DNA from: Proteiniphilum acetatigenes DSM 18083
GTDB taxonomy: Bacteria; Bacteroidota; Bacteroidia; Bacteroidales; Dysgonomonadaceae
Assembly (NCBI RefSeq): GCF_000380985.1
Contig: NZ_KB905693.1
Location: 310,001 to 374,000, forward strand
DNA length: 64,000 nt
Reading direction: 5' to 3'
Under the pieces are notes generated by a model. The model ran no database searches. It was given only the letters and a program-made list of their open reading frames with translations, and had not been told where the DNA came from. Of the stretch, positions 26,929 through 35,545 are shown one piece after another; position 1 is the stretch's first letter; each line of letters begins with the position of its first letter. Made by a program: the position numbers and the translations under genes.

Positions 26929-28215
26929 CTATTTCTTTGTCATAATATCCAGCACCAACTGATCGGTCTCCTGCATGCCACTGTTACCAATGCGTGCCAG
27001 ATTCTCTATAGTCCGGTCGATATCTTCATCGACGATCCCTTCCTGAGAAGTTACCACCTCATTCTCCATAGCCATCACTGCCGACAAGGCTGCGGTTGAT
27101 ACTCCGCTGGCAATCTTCAGTGCACAGCCGGGTTTAGCCCCGTCGCAGATCATGCCTGTGATATTCGCGATCATATTTTTGGCCGCATATACGATCTGAT
27201 CATAAGTGCCCCCCATCAAATAAGTTATTCCACAGCTTGAGCCGGTAGAGGCCACCACGCACCCGCAAAGGGCCGAAAGCCGGCCTAATTGCTGTTTGAT
27301 ATAGATGATCAGCAGGCTACTCAGCGTTAACGCGCGGATCAGTTGCTCCTCACTGCACGATTCGCTTTCGGCATAGGTAAGGATAGGCATGGTAGCTGCT
27401 ATCCCCTGATTACCGCTGCCGGAATTGCTCATTACCGGTATCAATCCTCCGTCCATTCTCATATCGCAGGCTCCTGCCGTAGAAATCACCATGCGGGTAT
27501 GCAGGTTATCTCCGAAGACATGAAGTCCGTTCCTGTTCTTCAGGCTACCCGCTACATTATGTCCGTAGCTGTGAAGCATTGCTTCGCCTGATGCTTTCCT
27601 GTTCATACGGGCAGCTTCCAGTATGAAGGAGAGCTCTTCGACAGGTGAATCTACGGCATATTCGTAAACGGTACGGAAGTTAAGCGGTACATCATTTTCT
27701 GTTTTATCCTCTTTGCTTGCGATAATCGGGTCGTCAAGCAGCACTTCTCCGTTTTTCTCTATATAAGTAAAATGGTTATGGTTGCCGGAAATGACGGAAA
27801 CCGCCGATTCCCCGCCCCCGCTACACCGGATCCTGATATAAAGCTTATCGGTAATACCGGTCTGCTGGCAGATCTCTATCCTTCCTTCCTCAATAAAACG
27901 CGTCCCTTGTTCTACTTCTTCGGGAGTCACAAGTTTTAGTAACTCAAGCCCTTCTTCCGGTTTACCGGTCAATGCTCCCAACGCAATGGCGATGGGAAGG
28001 CCGGTCATGCCAGTCCCCGGAATCCCTACGCCCAATGCATTTTTCAGTACGTTGGCACTCAGGAAAGCCTCAACCTTTTCGACTTTTCTTCCAAGGACGC
28101 TGCACGCTTTGGCGGTACAAAGAGCCACAGCAACCGGTTCAGTGCATCCGATGGAGGGAATTATTTCCTGCTGCATAAGTAGATGAATACGGGTTCTTTT
28201 GTCGGTTGATAACAT
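26929..28215 (-). CDS. CyuA/UPF0597-family L-cysteine desulfidase-like protein
   Basis: Predicted 428 residues of the serine-dehydratase-alpha-like UPF0597 family, to which the archaeal L-cysteine desulfidase and E. coli CyuA (YhaM) belong. They break cysteine into pyruvate, ammonia and sulfide with an iron-sulfur cluster. Visible marks: IIPSIGCTEPVAVALCTAKA at the N terminus (conserved Cys and Glu), GVGIPGTGMTGLPIAIALGAL, VMSNSGSGNQGIAATMPIL near 265-283, and GMICDGAKPGCALKIASGV with the cluster Cys residues. No catalytic residue appears lost. The MATE gene follows after 42 bases. Confidence 0.88.
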   Translation of the reverse strand: MLSTDKRTRIHLLMQQEIIPSIGCTEPVAVALCTAKACSVLGRKVEKVEAFLSANVLKNALGVGIPGTGMTGLPIAIALGALTGKPEEGLELLKLVTPEEVEQGTRFIEEGRIEICQQTGITDKLYIRIRCSGGGESAVSVISGNHNHFTYIEKNGEVLLDDPIIASKEDKTENDVPLNFRTVYEYAVDSPVEELSFILEAARMNRKASGEAMLHSYGHNVAGSLKNRNGLHVFGDNLHTRMVISTAGACDMRMDGGLIPVMSNSGSGNQGIAATMPILTYAESESCSEEQLIRALTLSSLLIIYIKQQLGRLSALCGCVVASTGSSCGITYLMGGTYDQIVYAAKNMIANITGMICDGAKPGCALKIASGVSTAALSAVMAMENEVVTSQEGIVDEDIDRTIENLARIGNSGMQETDQLVLDIMTKK

Positions 28216-28282
28216 AACAAAGTACAGGGAATGAGCAATGCGGGAACAAAATTAATCAAAATTCCCCACATTCCCAATGATT

Positions 28283-28352
28283 AAGGTGGAAAGGTGGGAA
28301 GGTGGGGAGGTGGAAAGGTGGAAAGGTGTGGGAAGGGAAAAAGTAAAAAGGT
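28283..28352 (+). repeat. G-rich GGTGGAAA repeat tract
   Basis: About eight units of AAGGTGGAAAGGTGGG type lie between the divergent cysteine desulfidase-like and DUF2851 genes. Unlike the other tracts it does not touch a stop codon. It is directly upstream of the DUF2851 promoter. Confidence 0.65.
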
Positions 28353-28381
28353 GTAAAGTAGGTGAATTTGTCGGAAGTCGG

Positions 28382-28413
28382 TTTGGATTTTTAGATAATT
28401 GATTGTATATTTG
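28382..28413 (+). promoter_or_regulatory. Promoter of the DUF2851 gene
   Basis: TTTG at 28382-28385 and TATATTTG at 28406-28413 are 20 bases apart, close to the Bacteroidota consensus. The leader is about 15 bases only. Confidence 0.65.
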
Positions 28414-28432
28414 AGGTTTAAATCTGACTGCT

Positions 28433-29803
28433 ATGCCTTACAAAGAAGAACTGCTGCACTATATATGGAAGTTCGGGCTTTATCCTTCTGACTCGCTTAA
28501 GACGACGGATGGGCAGAGGGTAGAGGTGATTGACCCGGGAATGCATAATCTGCATGCCGGGCCTGATTTCTTTAATGCCAAGATAAGGATCGGCGACAAG
28601 CTATGGGCCGGAGATGTAGAGATACATCGTTCTTCGGATGAATGGGAACGGCATGGCCATCATACCGATAAAGCATACAACTCGGTGATCCTGCATCTTT
28701 CGGAACATGTGAACATGGCTATAAAGAGCGAGAAGGGACAACAGATACCACAGTGCGAGTTGTTAGTTCCCGACGAAGTGCGTAAAAATGCTGATTATCT
28801 GATCTATAGCCATAGCTCTCTTCCCTGCAAGGATCATTTTTCTTCCCTTCCGGAGATGTTTATACGTTCTTTCCTTGGTCGGTTAGCCATTGAGCGGCTG
28901 GAAAGAAAAACCAATGATATCTTTACTCATCTCGATCGTTTTCACCAATCCTGGGATGAAGTGTTCTATGTGTTGCTCACACGTAATTTCGGATTTGGAC
29001 TGAATAGCGATGCATTTGAGAGACTTGCCCTTTCACTGCCATTTAAATGTATCCGGCGGCACGGTGACAGCCTGTTTCAGGTGGAAGCATTACTCTTCGG
29101 ACAGGCAGGGCTGTTGGAAGAGTCTATAGACTGGGAAGCTAGGGAGACTGGAAGACTGGGGAGAACCCGTAAAACGGAAGTAACGCCGGAGATGCAAAAA
29201 AAGAGGGAATCGGGAGATAGGAAGGATGATTACTTCCTGCAGCTACATAACGAGTACCGTTTCCTGAAAAACAAATATTCACTGACGCCTCTGGAGAGTT
29301 ACTTATTCAAACGAATGAGAGTCCGTCCCCGTTCATTCCCTGAAATGCGTATCGCACAACTGGCAGCATTACTGCAATCGTCCGGTAGACTCTTCTCTTT
29401 GGTGCTTGAGCAAGAGGAAGTTGATGACTGGATGTTACTATTCATGGCATCTCCTTCCAACTATTGGCGCCGGCATTACTCTTTCGGAAAACAATCACCC
29501 GAGTCAGTCGGACAGTTGGGCAGTGCGTCCCGGCAGGTATTGCTAATCAATACTGTGGCGCCAATACTATTTGCCTATGGTAAAAAAACTGCGACTGAGA
29601 GCTATTGCGAAAGAGCTATTCACCTGCTGGAGTCACTGAAACCCGAGAGAAACGTTATCGTATCCGAATTTAATGAAGCGGGAATAATTCCACAGAACGC
29701 ATTTGATACACAGGCGCTCATCCAGTTGAGAAGAGCTTATTGTGATCCACGGAAATGCCTTTTCTGCCGGATAGGACATAGGCTGCTGAGTTGTAAAAAA
29801 TGA
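28433..29803 (+). CDS. DUF2851 family protein
   Basis: Predicted 456-residue cytoplasmic protein of the Bacteroidota-wide DUF2851 family, known to me only as conserved and uncharacterised. Family marks are EELLHYIWKFGLYP at the start, GPDFFNAKIRIGDKLWAGDVEIH near residues 44-66 (a nuclease-like Asp/Glu pattern), DKAYNSVILHLSEHVN, and CDPRKCLFCRIGHRLL at the end with Cys residues that could bind a metal. Residues about 238-263 (ARETGRLGRTRKTEV and following) look like translated simple repeat: the DNA at 29142-29220 is built of GGGAGACTGG-like units also seen near 36760. A DNA or RNA role is a guess. Confidence 0.85.
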   Translation: MPYKEELLHYIWKFGLYPSDSLKTTDGQRVEVIDPGMHNLHAGPDFFNAKIRIGDKLWAGDVEIHRSSDEWERHGHHTDKAYNSVILHLSEHVNMAIKSEKGQQIPQCELLVPDEVRKNADYLIYSHSSLPCKDHFSSLPEMFIRSFLGRLAIERLERKTNDIFTHLDRFHQSWDEVFYVLLTRNFGFGLNSDAFERLALSLPFKCIRRHGDSLFQVEALLFGQAGLLEESIDWEARETGRLGRTRKTEVTPEMQKKRESGDRKDDYFLQLHNEYRFLKNKYSLTPLESYLFKRMRVRPRSFPEMRIAQLAALLQSSGRLFSLVLEQEEVDDWMLLFMASPSNYWRRHYSFGKQSPESVGQLGSASRQVLLINTVAPILFAYGKKTATESYCERAIHLLESLKPERNVIVSEFNEAGIIPQNAFDTQALIQLRRAYCDPRKCLFCRIGHRLLSCKK

Positions 29804-29833
29804 AAAAATTGTATGAGACTGCATAAAACATTG

Positions 29834-29841
29834 TACATTTG
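29834..29841 (+). promoter_or_regulatory. -7 promoter box of the Ig-like lipoprotein gene
   Basis: TACATTTG matches TAnnTTTG. An ATTG about 21 bases upstream (29809-29812) could be the -33 box. Distance to the start codon is about 33 bases. Confidence 0.45.
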
Positions 29842-29874
29842 TGTCGAAAATAGCATTATACACACAAAGAAATA

Positions 29875-31818
29875 ATGTTACATAAAATATCCACATTCTT
29901 CTCCTGGCTTTTTCTTCTGACTGTATTGGCTGTCTTGAGTCACTCCTGTGCCAATATGGCTGCACCCACCGGAGGGGCCTATGATATAGATCCGCCGGTA
30001 GTAAGAAGAGCTACGCCCGCTTTTAATTCGGTTAACGTTTCCCCCTCGAGGATCGAGATCGAATTTGATGAGAATATCAAAATTGAGAAACCCAATGAGA
30101 AGGTAATTGTAACCCCTCCCCAGAAGAATATGCCGGTAATCCGTTCGGCAGGTAGAAGAGCTATTGTAGAATTGAATGACACGTTACTCCCCAATACGAC
30201 CTATACGATCGACTTTACCGATGCTATCGTGGATAATAACGAGGGTAATCCGTTGGAGAATTTTGTCTATTCCTTTTCTACCGGCGACCGGATCGATACA
30301 TTGTCTATTGCCGGAAAAGTGCTTAATGCGCAGGATCTGGAACCTGTTACGGGGATATATGTAGGTATCCACTCCAATCACCACGATACGGCGTTTACCC
30401 GTATTCCGTTCGAGCGGATCTCCAGAACAGATTCCCGTGGCAATTTCACGGTGAGGGGGATGGCGCCCGGAAAATACAGGGTGTTTGCACTGAATGACCT
30501 GAATAGGGATTATAAATACGATAATCCGCAGGAAAATATTGCCTTTCTGGATTCTATCGTTATACCCTCTACCGTGCCGGCGGTACGACAAGATACTATT
30601 TTTCAGGATAGTCTTACTATCGATACAATACATACTGTCTCTTATACCCGCTTTTTGCCGGACGACCTAGTGTTGCGTTCTTTCCTGTCCGATTTCCAGC
30701 GACAATATCTGCAGAAGCATGAGCGTCCCGAAGCACATAAGCTCAATCTCTTTTTCGCTGCGCCGACCGACAAGCCGACTTTCTTTTTGATCAATCCGGA
30801 AGTAAGGAGTAATGATTGGTATGTAGCCGAGCGGAGTGCTAAAAATGATACCCTTATGCTTTGGATTACCGATTCATTGATCTATCAACAGGATTCACTG
30901 CGTATGCAGATTAATTATCTCCGAACAGATTCGCTCAACAAAAATTATATTGCGACGGATACACTCAATTTCAATATGAGGCGCACGGGCCGGGACCGTG
31001 GTAATACGGAAAAGAAAGAAGAGGAAGAAGAACCGATCAGATTCCTGGGTGTTAATACTAATGTCCAATCGACATTTGAGTTATACAACCCTATCAGGAT
31101 AGAATTTGAACAGCCTGTTACAGCATTCGATTCTACCTATGTGCAATTGCTGGCCGAGGTGGATTCTTTATTCGAAGCGGTTCCTTTCCGTCTGGAATCC
31201 GACTCGCTGAACCCACGCAAGTTTACCTTGCGTCCCCATTGGGAACCTGGAGGAAAATACAAGATACTCATCGACTCGGCGGTGATCACCAGTCATTATG
31301 GACTTTGGAACAATAAGTACGAGCAATCCTTCACTGTAAAGCCTTTGGATCAGTATGGAAACCTGGAGATATCCATCACCGGACTTCCTGAAGAGAAACC
31401 GGCTTTCGTGGAGTTACTCGATAAATCGGATAAACCTTTTCGGAAAAGTTACGTCAAAGCGAACAGGGCAAGATTTCAGGATCTGCCTCCCGGTGAGATC
31501 TATGCACGCATTGTAATAGATGAAAATGAGGATGGTGTATGGACTACCGGAAATTATGAGGAGGGGCGACAACCGGAAGAGGTGTTCTATTATCCCGGTA
31601 AATTTGTAATAAGGGCTTTTTCAGATCATTCGGAGGATTGGAATGTTCATGCAAGGCCTGTTATCAGCCAGAAACCATTGGAGATAACCATAAATAAACC
31701 GGAAGAGAAAAAGCGGCGTAATCCGAATCTGGAGAGAGAGCAACAACAGCGGCAAAATCAGCAGGGTTCTCCCTTCTCCGGAGGAGGCAGTGCAGGAACT
31801 CCTTCTAACATGAGATAG
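29875..31818 (+). CDS. Ig-like domain (Big_5) lipoprotein
   Basis: Predicted 647-residue lipoprotein; the signal ends in SHSC with Cys near residue 25, followed by ANMAAPTGGAYDIDPP, a start common in this Bacteroidota family. Residues 35-135 form a bacterial Ig-like domain (Big_5 type: PVVRRATPAFNSVNV, IEIEFDENIKIEK, ANTTYTIDF-like, NFVYSFSTGD). Residues 140-210 look like a carboxypeptidase-regulatory-like fold (GNFTVRGMAPGKYRVFALND). The tail from about 610 is rich in Arg, Gln and Gly. It is widely conserved in the phylum and probably acts in the cell envelope; the function is unknown to me. The DUF3108 gene follows 55 bases later. Confidence 0.8.
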   Translation: MLHKISTFFSWLFLLTVLAVLSHSCANMAAPTGGAYDIDPPVVRRATPAFNSVNVSPSRIEIEFDENIKIEKPNEKVIVTPPQKNMPVIRSAGRRAIVELNDTLLPNTTYTIDFTDAIVDNNEGNPLENFVYSFSTGDRIDTLSIAGKVLNAQDLEPVTGIYVGIHSNHHDTAFTRIPFERISRTDSRGNFTVRGMAPGKYRVFALNDLNRDYKYDNPQENIAFLDSIVIPSTVPAVRQDTIFQDSLTIDTIHTVSYTRFLPDDLVLRSFLSDFQRQYLQKHERPEAHKLNLFFAAPTDKPTFFLINPEVRSNDWYVAERSAKNDTLMLWITDSLIYQQDSLRMQINYLRTDSLNKNYIATDTLNFNMRRTGRDRGNTEKKEEEEEPIRFLGVNTNVQSTFELYNPIRIEFEQPVTAFDSTYVQLLAEVDSLFEAVPFRLESDSLNPRKFTLRPHWEPGGKYKILIDSAVITSHYGLWNNKYEQSFTVKPLDQYGNLEISITGLPEEKPAFVELLDKSDKPFRKSYVKANRARFQDLPPGEIYARIVIDENEDGVWTTGNYEEGRQPEEVFYYPGKFVIRAFSDHSEDWNVHARPVISQKPLEITINKPEEKKRRNPNLEREQQQRQNQQGSPFSGGGSAGTPSNMR

Positions 31819-31873
31819 CAACCGGGAGGTATGCGGTAGTTACTGCAGTTCTAAATCCCGTAAAATTAAAATT

Positions 31874-32680
31874 ATGATCAATCAAAAAGTTACATCGATC
31901 CTTGTTTCACTGTTTTTATTTTTAGGTGTAATGCGGGTAGATGCACAATGTAAACTGACCAACACTGCTTTTGCGAGCGGCGAGGATATACGGTATGATC
32001 TCTATTTGAATTTAGGTTTTTTCAATGCGCGTGCCGGGAGAGGATCGCTCACGGTGACCGAAGCGAATTACCGCGGCGAAAATGCTTATAAGATGGTGAT
32101 GTTGTTCAATACCTCCGGGCTGGCAGGTAATCTGTACACTGTAAACGATACGCTCACCTCTTTTATTGATAAGGATCTTCGTCCTTTGTTATTTACCAAA
32201 GAGGCATTTGAGGGAAAAGACTATTCTGTGGAGAGGCAGTCCTATACCTACGAGGGAGGTAAAGTGAAAATACGTGCTTTCCGTACCTGGAATGGGGAAG
32301 AACAATTTGATGAGGTGGTAACTACCGATCATTGTACGTATGATTACCTCTCTGTATTGCCATACATCCGGAATCTCGATTATACCGGCATGAAGCCTGG
32401 TGACAGCCATCATATTCGTTTCATTGCCGGAAGAAAACCTGTGAATATGTATGTCAACTACCAGGGTGTTTCATCGGTAAAAGCAGGAAATGGAAAAAAA
32501 TATGAAGTGATTAACCTCACAATGACTATTCTCGACGATGCTTTCACCAATCAGAAAGAAGCTTTAAAGGCTTCGCTTACCAATGATAAAAACCGTATCC
32601 CGGTAATTATAGACACTTCTCTAAGAATCGGTTCAATCAGAGCTGTCTTGCGGGATGTCTCGGGAACCAGGCATCCGTAA
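31874..32680 (+). CDS. DUF3108 family periplasmic protein
   Basis: Predicted 268 residues with a cleavable signal (MINQKVTSILVSLFLFLGVMRVDAQC). The DUF3108 pattern covers most of the protein: FASGEDIRYDLYLNLGFFNARAGRGSL broken at residue ~60, then LYTVNDTLTSFIDKDLRPLLF, FDEVVTTDHCTYDYLSVLPYIRNL and KPVNMYVNYQG. DUF3108 proteins are beta-barrel-like envelope proteins of unknown role. It follows the Ig-like lipoprotein on the same strand, and both may form one envelope-related unit. Confidence 0.82.
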   Translation: MINQKVTSILVSLFLFLGVMRVDAQCKLTNTAFASGEDIRYDLYLNLGFFNARAGRGSLTVTEANYRGENAYKMVMLFNTSGLAGNLYTVNDTLTSFIDKDLRPLLFTKEAFEGKDYSVERQSYTYEGGKVKIRAFRTWNGEEQFDEVVTTDHCTYDYLSVLPYIRNLDYTGMKPGDSHHIRFIAGRKPVNMYVNYQGVSSVKAGNGKKYEVINLTMTILDDAFTNQKEALKASLTNDKNRIPVIIDTSLRIGSIRAVLRDVSGTRHP

Positions 32681-33090
32681 TATTCGGTAGTTATTCAATT
32701 GATATTCAATGCCTATTCGATAATAATACGAACGAATTGAAGCGAAAATCCCGCAAGATGGAAAATAACAGCGTAGTGGAACAACGGGCGGGAGGCGAAC
32801 GAATAACGATAGAGCCGAATAACACGTGTAAAGATAGTAAATAAAAGAGAATAAATAAATAGGGATTAAAATTCTGAAATTTCTCCAAAAAGAACGTATC
32901 TTTGTAAACTGCTAAAGATTACGAACTATTTCGTTAAGCAATACGAACAGAAGACAAGCTTGCCTGGAATGTTTTCGATAAGCGAGCACATAGGCAAAAC
33001 TTGTTTTGACTATGTCGAGTGTAGAAAAAAACTAAGTTTACTTGAATATGTCGTTGCAAGAAATAGTCTAATTTTAATGAAAATAAAGGT
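32681..33090 (+). promoter_or_regulatory. Leader and promoter region of rex
   Basis: A -7 box TATCTTTG lies at 32897-32904 with a weak -33 match TCTG about 20 bases upstream; transcription would start near 32910 and give a leader of about 180 bases. Most of that leader is repeat F. The first part of the gap (32700-32840) has two CGAACGAAT direct repeats and no recognisable gene. Confidence 0.55.
32923..33062 (+). repeat. Palindromic leader repeat F (rex leader)
   Basis: Longest member of the family. GAACTATTTCGTTAAGCAATA is followed by palindromes CAAGCTTG (32955-32962), CAAAAC-TT-GTTTTG (32995-33008) and AAGT-TT-ACTT (33034-33043), spaced 43 and 37 bases. Each of the last two is followed by an ATGTCGNNTG-type block (ACTATGTCGAGTGTAG, AATATGTCGTTGCAAG). 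Confidence 0.7.
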
Positions 33091-33726
33091 ATGTCAGATC
33101 TGATATATTCCGCAAAAATACCCGAACCGGCGCTCAGGAGACTCCCCTGGTATTTGTCGTACGTGAAACTCCTTAAAAGCCAGGGAGAGACCATTGTTTC
33201 CTCTACACGGATTGCGAAAAAGATAGATGTCTCCGCTTCCCAGATAGCCAAAGATCTTTCCTACGTCGATATAAGCGGTAAGACGAGGGTGGGATACGAT
33301 ATAGATGACCTGATCAATGTGCTGGAGTCGTTCCTTGGATTTACAAACACTCATACGGCAGTGGTCTTTGGAGTGGGGAGTCTGGGAGCTGCCTTGTTAT
33401 CGGACTCCGGTCTCGAACAATTCGGGTTGAAGATTATTGCCGGCTATGATGTGAACCCGGATGTTATTAATCACACAATACATGATATTCCAGTGTTTCA
33501 TTCCAATGAATTTATAGCACGGAACAAAGAGATGAAGGCGGAGATAGGGATTCTCACCGTACCACCAGGTGCAGCCCAGGAAGTGTCGGATTACATGATC
33601 CGGGGTGGGGTGAAGGCTATCTGGAATTTTACACCTTTCCGGATACGTGTACCGGAAGGAACAGTCCTGCAAAATACCTCACTTTACGCCCACCTTGCCG
33701 TGATGTTTAACCGGTTGAACGGATAA
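33091..33726 (+). CDS. rex: Redox-sensing transcriptional repressor Rex
   Basis: Predicted 211 residues. The N-terminal winged helix (residues 1-75) has RLPWYLSYVKLLKSQGETIVSSTRIAKKI broken near 35 and SQIAKDLSYV for DNA recognition. The Rossmann domain binds NAD(H): AVVFGVGSLGAALL near residues 92-105, GLKIIAGYDVNPDV, and AEIGILTVPPGAAQEVSD. Rex leaves DNA when the NADH/NAD+ ratio rises and so controls fermentation and respiration genes. The FAH-family gene follows after 10 bases. I did not find a convincing Rex operator in this window. Confidence 0.95.
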   Translation: MSDLIYSAKIPEPALRRLPWYLSYVKLLKSQGETIVSSTRIAKKIDVSASQIAKDLSYVDISGKTRVGYDIDDLINVLESFLGFTNTHTAVVFGVGSLGAALLSDSGLEQFGLKIIAGYDVNPDVINHTIHDIPVFHSNEFIARNKEMKAEIGILTVPPGAAQEVSDYMIRGGVKAIWNFTPFRIRVPEGTVLQNTSLYAHLAVMFNRLNG

Positions 33727-33736
33727 TTTTTAGGGA

Positions 33737-34351
33737 ATGAAGATTTTTGCTGTCGGATTGAATTACGCATCTCACAATAAAGAGATGGAACGTACGTTTC
33801 AGAGTAAGGACCCGGTCATTTTTATGAAGCCGGACACCGCTTTACTGAAAGGGGATAAGCCGTTTTTCCTTCCTGATTTCTCCGATGAGGTACATTACGA
33901 AACGGAGTTGGTGGTGAAGATAAGCCGCCTGGGGAAAAATATAGGTGAGCGTTTTGCTCACCGCTATTACGATGAAATTACGGTAGGTATAGATTTCACC
34001 GCACGCGATCTGCAAAGAAAGCAGAAAGAGTTGGGCTTACCGTGGGAGATCGCAAAAGGTTTTGATAATTCTGCGGCTATCGGAAAGTTTATCTCCAGAA
34101 ATGAGGTCTCTGATATTCAGAATATGGATTTCCGGCTCGATATCAATCATCAGACGGTGCAGCGAGGCAATACGAAGGAGATGATCTATTCTGTTGATAA
34201 AATTATTGCCTATATCAGTCGATTCTTTACATTGAAGATTGGCGATCTTATCTTTACCGGGACCCCGGCAGGTATTGGTCCGGTGGCAATCAACGATCAT
34301 CTGCAGGGCTATCTCGAAGACCGGAAACTGTTGGATTTCCGGGTTAAATGA
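33737..34351 (+). CDS. Fumarylacetoacetate hydrolase (FAH) family protein
   Basis: Predicted 204 residues, a compact FAH-fold enzyme. Metal and substrate residues are visible: FAVGLNYASHNKEM, DPVIFMKPDTALL, the metal-binding HYETELVVKISR near residues 53-64, GIDFTARDLQ near 85-94 and the closing FTGTPAGIGPV near 171-181. Small FAH members include acylpyruvases and oxaloacetate tautomerases or decarboxylases. Position between rex and porV does not fix the substrate. The start is 10 bases after rex, and the stop overlaps the upstream part of the porV frame. Confidence 0.88.
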   Translation: MKIFAVGLNYASHNKEMERTFQSKDPVIFMKPDTALLKGDKPFFLPDFSDEVHYETELVVKISRLGKNIGERFAHRYYDEITVGIDFTARDLQRKQKELGLPWEIAKGFDNSAAIGKFISRNEVSDIQNMDFRLDINHQTVQRGNTKEMIYSVDKIIAYISRFFTLKIGDLIFTGTPAGIGPVAINDHLQGYLEDRKLLDFRVK

Positions 34352-34380
34352 TATTCACGCAACCACCATATCGATACAAC

Positions 34381-35541
34381 ATGAACAAAGCAATTCTTAC
34401 TATATTTTGCAGCATACTCTGTGCGACGATCAATTATTCTGCTATCGCCCAGGAGTATAATCCGATTCCGGTTGCCTTACCTTCCTTGCAGATTGCACCT
34501 GACGCCAGAGGTGGAGGGATGGGAGATATAGGAGCGGCTACTATGCCCGATGTCTATTCCCACCACTGGAATGCGGCCAAGTATCCGTTTGTTTCGGGTG
34601 ATGCGGGAATTGCGTTCTCTTATACACCGTGGCTCAGCAAACTGGTAAGTGATATTCACCTGCTTTATACGTCGGGTTACTGGAAGTTCGGAAACGACAA
34701 CCTGAATGCCATCAGCGCCTCATTACGCTATTTCTCCCTGGGAGATATAGAGGTCGGCAGCCTGAATGATGAATTCTGGCAGACTGTATCACCTCATGAG
34801 TTCGCACTTGATGTGGGTTATTCAAGAAAACTCACCGAAACATTCTCCGGAGCAGTCACCCTGCGGTATATCCGTGCCGATTATTCCACCGGTGACGATG
34901 AAACGACACCTGGCAACGCATTTTCGGCCGATATCGCCGGTTATAATGAATCCTATTTCTATATGGGACGCTCAGAAGCGCTTCTCGGATTAGGATTTAA
35001 TATCTCCAATATCGGAACAAAAATCTCTTACGATGGAGGAAACAGTTCCATGTTTCTTCCCGCGAATTTACGTATGGGCGCCTCTTTAGGATATCCTCTG
35101 GATCCGAAAAATACCGTTTCCGTCAGTTTCGATGTCAATAAGTTGCTGGTACCTACTCCGCAACTGCCGTCGGAGAACGAGACCGAAGAAGAGGCACAGC
35201 ACCGGATTGATAAATATCAGAATATATCTTCCATCGGAGGGATTTTCAAGTCGTTGGGCGATGCTCCCGGTGGATTCAAAGAGGAGATGCAGGAGGTTAT
35301 GTGGTCGCTCGGAGCGGAATACAGGTACGATAATCGATTTTCCGTCAGGGCTGGCTATTACCACGAGAGCGAGTACAAGGGCAATCGTCGTTATTTTGCT
35401 TTTGGAGCCGGTTTCAGAAGTGATATTTTTCAGATAGATGCCGCTTACCTGGTGTCGACCGCCCAGTCAAATCCGTTGGATCAGACGTTGCGTCTTTCCC
35501 TCGGCTTCGATATGGAAGGAATTAGAAATTTAATGCGATAA
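34381..35541 (+). CDS. porV: PorV-like outer-membrane protein of type IX secretion
   Basis: Predicted 386 residues from the ATG at 34381, which gives a clean signal MNKAILTIFCSILCATINYSAIAQ; the upstream extension would lack one. The family pattern is APDARGGGMGDIGAATMPDVYSHHWNAAKYPF broken near residue 50, then SYTPWLSKLVSDIHLLY and the barrel-like end with FSVRAGYYHESEYKGNRRYFAFGAGF. PorV (LptO) is a FadL-like 14-strand barrel that shuttles cargo with C-terminal signals to the attachment complex in the type IX secretion system. PorU, often adjacent in relatives, is not next to it here. ispF follows after four bases. Confidence 0.85.
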   Translation: MNKAILTIFCSILCATINYSAIAQEYNPIPVALPSLQIAPDARGGGMGDIGAATMPDVYSHHWNAAKYPFVSGDAGIAFSYTPWLSKLVSDIHLLYTSGYWKFGNDNLNAISASLRYFSLGDIEVGSLNDEFWQTVSPHEFALDVGYSRKLTETFSGAVTLRYIRADYSTGDDETTPGNAFSADIAGYNESYFYMGRSEALLGLGFNISNIGTKISYDGGNSSMFLPANLRMGASLGYPLDPKNTVSVSFDVNKLLVPTPQLPSENETEEEAQHRIDKYQNISSIGGIFKSLGDAPGGFKEEMQEVMWSLGAEYRYDNRFSVRAGYYHESEYKGNRRYFAFGAGFRSDIFQIDAAYLVSTAQSNPLDQTLRLSLGFDMEGIRNLMR

Positions 35542-35545
35542 AATT

